From positions 1 through 23,341 of the IMG/VR virus record IMGVR_UViG_3300025137_000302: a stretch of 23,341 nucleotides of DNA. The stretch is one strand, 5' to 3'. The stretch is from a virus. The notes beneath the pieces were generated by a model. The model searched no databases. It saw only the letters and a program-made list of their open reading frames with translations, and was not told the origin of the DNA. How positions within the stretch are numbered: position 1 is the first letter of the stretch; every line of letters begins with the position of its first letter. Below, in pieces: positions 20,261 to 23,341 of this stretch. Both the position numbers and the translations under genes were made by a program.

Positions 20261-20478
20261 TGGAGTTCTATACCTTTTTTGTCTTCTTCTCCGTAATCGT
20301 AACACCAGAGGGTGAGATAAGGACGTTCTCAAAGAACGTGACTGAGTGTCCAAGCACTGAGATTGTTCTGGAGCTGCACAAGCCTAGACTGGACAAGGGT
20401 GAGATAATCGACTGGGCTGCCACATGCTTGACAACAAAACTTCCTCTGGACACCACGGTTAAGGGCTTGAAAACGTAA
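20260..20478 (+). CDS. Small hypothetical protein with hydrophobic N terminus
   Basis: A 72-residue protein beginning MEFYTFFVFFSVIVTPEGEI. The first 15 residues are strongly hydrophobic but unlike a cleavable signal; together with the VTPEGEIRTFSKNVTECPST segment they suggest a small beta-hairpin family seen before terminase genes in phages. The ATG overlaps the upstream TGA by one base and has GAGG seven bases upstream; terL begins one base after its stop. Function unknown. Confidence 0.65.
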   Translation: MEFYTFFVFFSVIVTPEGEIRTFSKNVTECPSTEIVLELHKPRLDKGEIIDWAATCLTTKLPLDTTVKGLKT

Positions 20479-20479
20479 T

Positions 20480-21988
20480 ATGAGCCAGCTGGAAGTTATA
20501 AACAAAAAGATAGCTAACCTACCTCCTGATCAAAAACAGGAGATACTGGATCTTCTGACTGAGCTTGATGAGGCGAAGAAGAAGGAGCAGTCCAAGACAG
20601 AGTTTCTTCCGTTTGTTGAGCGTATGTGGCCAAGCTTCATTAGCGGTAAGCATCACTCAATCATGGCAGATGCCTTTGAAAGGGTTGCCAATGGTGAACT
20701 GAAGCGCCTGATTATCAACATGCCACCCCGACATACCAAGTCCGAGTTTGCATCCTATTTGTTTCCGGCATGGTTTCTTGGCAGATACCCCGAAAAGAAA
20801 ATTATTCAGACCGCTCACACGGCAGAACTGGCTGTAGGTTTTGGCCGTAAGGTCAGGAACCTTATTAACCAGACTGATTTCCAACAGGTATTCCCCGGCA
20901 TATCCCTGTCGTCTGATTCAAAAGCTGCCGGAAGATGGAACACAAACAAGCGAGGTGATTATTTTGCTATTGGTGTTGGTGGTGCAGTTACTGGTAAAGG
21001 TGCTGACGTTCTCATTATTGACGACCCCCACTCGGAGCAGGAGGCGGCATTGGGGGCTTACAACCCAGAAGTCTACGACAAGGTATACGAATGGTACACA
21101 TCGGGACCGCGTCAGAGACTACAACCGGGTGGAGCGATCATTGTAGTAATGACAAGATGGTCTGTCAGGGACTTAACTGGACAGATTGTCAGGGCAGCTA
21201 CCCAAAGAACAGGCGCAGATGATTGGGAAGTGATTGAGTTGCCCGCTATTATGCCGTCTGGTGACCCTTTATGGCCTGAGTTCTGGCCCGCAGATCAGTT
21301 AGAGGCACTAAAAGCCGAACTTCCGGTGGCTAAATGGTCGGCACAGTACCAACAGGACCCAACTTCAGAAGAAGGAGCCTTGATAAAGCGAGAATGGTGG
21401 CAGGAATGGGAAAAAGATAGCCCGCCACCGTGCGAAGCAATCATTCAGAGCTGGGATACTGCGTTCCTTAAAACGCAGCGAGCGGATTACTCCGCTTGTA
21501 CCACATGGGGTATCTTCAATATGCCGAATGAGGACGGGGTAACAGTCCCAAACCTTATTCTTTTGGACGCATACAAGGAAAAACTGGAGTTTCCAGAGCT
21601 AAAACGTGCTGCTTACGACAAATATTGGGAATTTGAGCCTGATCAGATGATTGTTGAGGCTAAAGCTGCCGGTTCTCCGCTTATTTTTGAGCTAAGAGCC
21701 ATGGGAATACCAGTTACGGAGTTTACACCCTCCCGTGGACAGGATAAGATAGCTAGAGTTAACGCAGTCAGCGATCTTTTTGCCTCTGGTGTGGTATGGT
21801 GTCCTGCAACTAGGTGGGCTGATGAAGTTATTGAGGAGTGTGCGTCATTTCCTGCGGGACAGCATGACGATTTGGTGGATTCCACCACTCAGGCGTTGCT
21901 GAGGTTCCGTCAGGGAGGATGGATTAGAAGCTCTATGGATGAATGGGACGATGAGCCTTCTTACAGAAGGCCAGTAGAATACTACTAA
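20480..21988 (+). CDS. terL: Terminase large subunit (packaging ATPase-nuclease)
   Basis: A 502-residue protein. The ATPase domain has a Walker-A-type MPPRHTKSE (81-89), Walker B VLIIDDPH (177-184, Asp 181/182) and coupling motif VMTRW (223-227). The nuclease domain carries QSWDTAF (Asp 326), IVEAKAAG (Glu 393) and QHDDLVDS (Asp 463/464), the RNase H-fold metal residues. It drives headful or site-specific DNA packaging through the portal encoded next. The start at 20480 follows the previous stop by one base; residues 5-39 form an acidic-basic helical lead-in. Confidence 0.95.
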   Translation: MSQLEVINKKIANLPPDQKQEILDLLTELDEAKKKEQSKTEFLPFVERMWPSFISGKHHSIMADAFERVANGELKRLIINMPPRHTKSEFASYLFPAWFLGRYPEKKIIQTAHTAELAVGFGRKVRNLINQTDFQQVFPGISLSSDSKAAGRWNTNKRGDYFAIGVGGAVTGKGADVLIIDDPHSEQEAALGAYNPEVYDKVYEWYTSGPRQRLQPGGAIIVVMTRWSVRDLTGQIVRAATQRTGADDWEVIELPAIMPSGDPLWPEFWPADQLEALKAELPVAKWSAQYQQDPTSEEGALIKREWWQEWEKDSPPPCEAIIQSWDTAFLKTQRADYSACTTWGIFNMPNEDGVTVPNLILLDAYKEKLEFPELKRAAYDKYWEFEPDQMIVEAKAAGSPLIFELRAMGIPVTEFTPSRGQDKIARVNAVSDLFASGVVWCPATRWADEVIEECASFPAGQHDDLVDSTTQALLRFRQGGWIRSSMDEWDDEPSYRRPVEYY

Positions 21989-22042
21989 AAAGACCGTTAC
22001 TCTGTTATTATGAAAAAATTATACAAACAATAGGATTTTGGC

Positions 22043-23341
22043 ATGGCTGTGGAAAAACAAATGATTCCCTCTGATCTCGACATAGAGGATACGGATGAAG
22101 TTGAGGTTGAGATTGTTAATCCTGACGCCGTAGGTATTACATCTGAAGGGGAGTCAATGATCATAGATTTCACAGGTGATGTGACTGAAGACATGATTGG
22201 CCCTGACCACGACAGCAACCTAGCTGAGTATCTTGAAGAAGGTGAGCTAGAGGGTTTGGCATCCGAGCTTGTTGATGACTTTGTTGCTGACAGAGAGTCA
22301 AGAAAGGACTGGGCGCGATCATACGTTAAGGGCCTTGAACTATTAGGGATGAAGATTGAAGAGAGAACTCAGCCGTGGGCTGGTGCTGCTGGTGTTTTTC
22401 ACCCTGTTCTTACTGAAGCTGTTGTTCGCTTCCAAGCCCAAGCAATGGGAGAGTTGTTTCCTGCATCTGGACCTGTCCGTACAAAGATTATGGGAAAAGT
22501 TGATCTTGATAAGCAGGAACAGGCGCAGCGCGTAGAAACGGAAATGAATTATCTTCTCACTGAGGAGATGACAGAGTACCGCGATGAGACAGAGCAGATG
22601 CTTTTCCGTCTGCCTCTTGCTGGATCGTCTTTCAAAAAAGTTTATTACGATCCAATCATGGAACGACCATGTGCGATGTTCGTGCCTGCTGAAGACTTTG
22701 TGGTTTCCTATGGTGCTGCCGATCTTGCTACATGCCCGCGTTACACGCATATAATGAAGAAAACAGAAAATGAAATAATAGAGCTTCAGGTGGCTGGCTT
22801 TTATCTTGATGTTGATCTTCCGTCTCCAGAGGCTGATTATTCTGATATTCAGGAAAAGTATGACGAGATTGATGGTGAGACTGCTGTTCTTGAGGACGAT
22901 GATCGTCATACCATACTTGAGGTTCATGCTGATCTTAACCTACCAGAGCCTTTTGATGATCCAGACGGTTTGGCGCGTCCGTATGTTGTCACCATAGATA
23001 AGTCCAGTTTAACGATCTTGTCCATAAGGAGAAACTGGTATGAAGACGATACTAAGAAGCGTAAAAGACCGCACTTTGTTCACTACAGATACCTACCGGG
23101 ACTTGGGTTCTATGGAACGGGTCTTATTCATCTTATTGGTGGTCTTGCTAAAAGCGCCACAAGTATTCTTCGACAGCTTATTGACGCTGGCACACTCAGC
23201 AACCTCCCCGCTGGCCTTAAAGCTCGCGGGCTTCGTATTAAAGGTGACGATTCGCCTCTCATGCCGGGTGAGTTCCGCGATGTGGACGTACCGGGTGGTG
23301 CAATTCGGGATTCGATTGCATTCCTTCCTTACAAGGAGCCA
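22043..23341 (+). CDS. Portal protein (3' end outside window)
   Basis: The frame runs open from the ATG at 22043 to the window end, 433 residues visible. An acidic N terminus precedes a GMKIEERTQPWAGAAGVFHP segment, then LAGSSFKKVYYDP, VPAEDFVVSYGA and, near residues 350-390, LPGLGFYGTGLIHLIGGLAK with ILRQLIDAGTLSNLPAG, a signature of podophage-type portal proteins. It forms the twelve-subunit vertex through which DNA enters and leaves. TAGGA lies about eight bases before the ATG. It directly follows terL, the usual order. Confidence 0.92.
   Translation, partial: MAVEKQMIPSDLDIEDTDEVEVEIVNPDAVGITSEGESMIIDFTGDVTEDMIGPDHDSNLAEYLEEGELEGLASELVDDFVADRESRKDWARSYVKGLELLGMKIEERTQPWAGAAGVFHPVLTEAVVRFQAQAMGELFPASGPVRTKIMGKVDLDKQEQAQRVETEMNYLLTEEMTEYRDETEQMLFRLPLAGSSFKKVYYDPIMERPCAMFVPAEDFVVSYGAADLATCPRYTHIMKKTENEIIELQVAGFYLDVDLPSPEADYSDIQEKYDEIDGETAVLEDDDRHTILEVHADLNLPEPFDDPDGLARPYVVTIDKSSLTILSIRRNWYEDDTKKRKRPHFVHYRYLPGLGFYGTGLIHLIGGLAKSATSILRQLIDAGTLSNLPAGLKARGLRIKGDDSPLMPGEFRDVDVPGGAIRDSIAFLPYKEP

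Overview
The window is a tailed bacteriophage or prophage segment, probably from a podovirus-like phage of a Gram-negative host. It carries small and large terminase subunits, a podophage-type portal protein, a T7 gp4/Twinkle-type primase-helicase, a RusA-like resolvase, a single-strand annealing recombination operon and a giant polyvalent virion-type protein. Genes are short, tightly packed and mostly overlap by ATGA, GTGA, TAATG or TGATG junctions. Base composition is moderate. Several small-protein families (DUF6378-like, DUF1071, DUF1289-like, the LWRAV family) recall phages of alphaproteobacteria, but the host cannot be fixed from this sequence. No integrase, recognisable repressor, DNA polymerase, lysis gene or tRNA was seen, so lifestyle is open.

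Layout. (1) 1-5040, rightward: a 5'-truncated giant polyvalent protein, ending at a hairpin shared with the convergent operon. (2) 9008-5101, leftward: a recombination and regulatory operon of ten genes (Fe-S RecB-like nuclease, Sak3/DUF1071 annealing protein, a small protein with an SSB-like DEVPF tail, HNH protein, several unknowns, AlpA-like HTH) behind a good sigma70-like promoter. (3) 9081-11885, rightward: RusA, an LWRAV-type protein, primase-helicase and a DUF6378-like protein, ending at a strong bidirectional terminator. (4) 18048-11969, leftward: a second cluster built around a MoxR-type AAA+ ATPase and a VWA/metallopeptidase-like partner, flanked by two larger unknown proteins and followed by small proteins (HTH, zinc finger, two-helix membrane peptide). 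(5) 18049-18950: about 900 bp without a convincing gene but rich in repeats and hairpins, between divergent units. (6) 18951 to the end, rightward: packaging genes terS, small proteins, terL and portal. In a circular or terminally redundant map the late operon starting at 18951 would run off the right end and finish with the giant protein at the left end; the virion genes in between are absent here.

The most notable signal is not a gene. A spaced palindrome, TTGTAC-N4-GTACAA, occurs five times exactly and four more times with one or two mismatches. Most copies sit at gene junctions or just after stop codons and two are inside genes, a distribution like operator/stoperator arrays. The second is the AAA+/VWA module, whose genes carry their own hairpins, a standard GGAGAC-N4-ATG leader and palindromes of this family, suggesting a separately regulated accessory system. 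Several small genes (6367-6537, 12153-12314, 12802-12978) are described here from direct reading.
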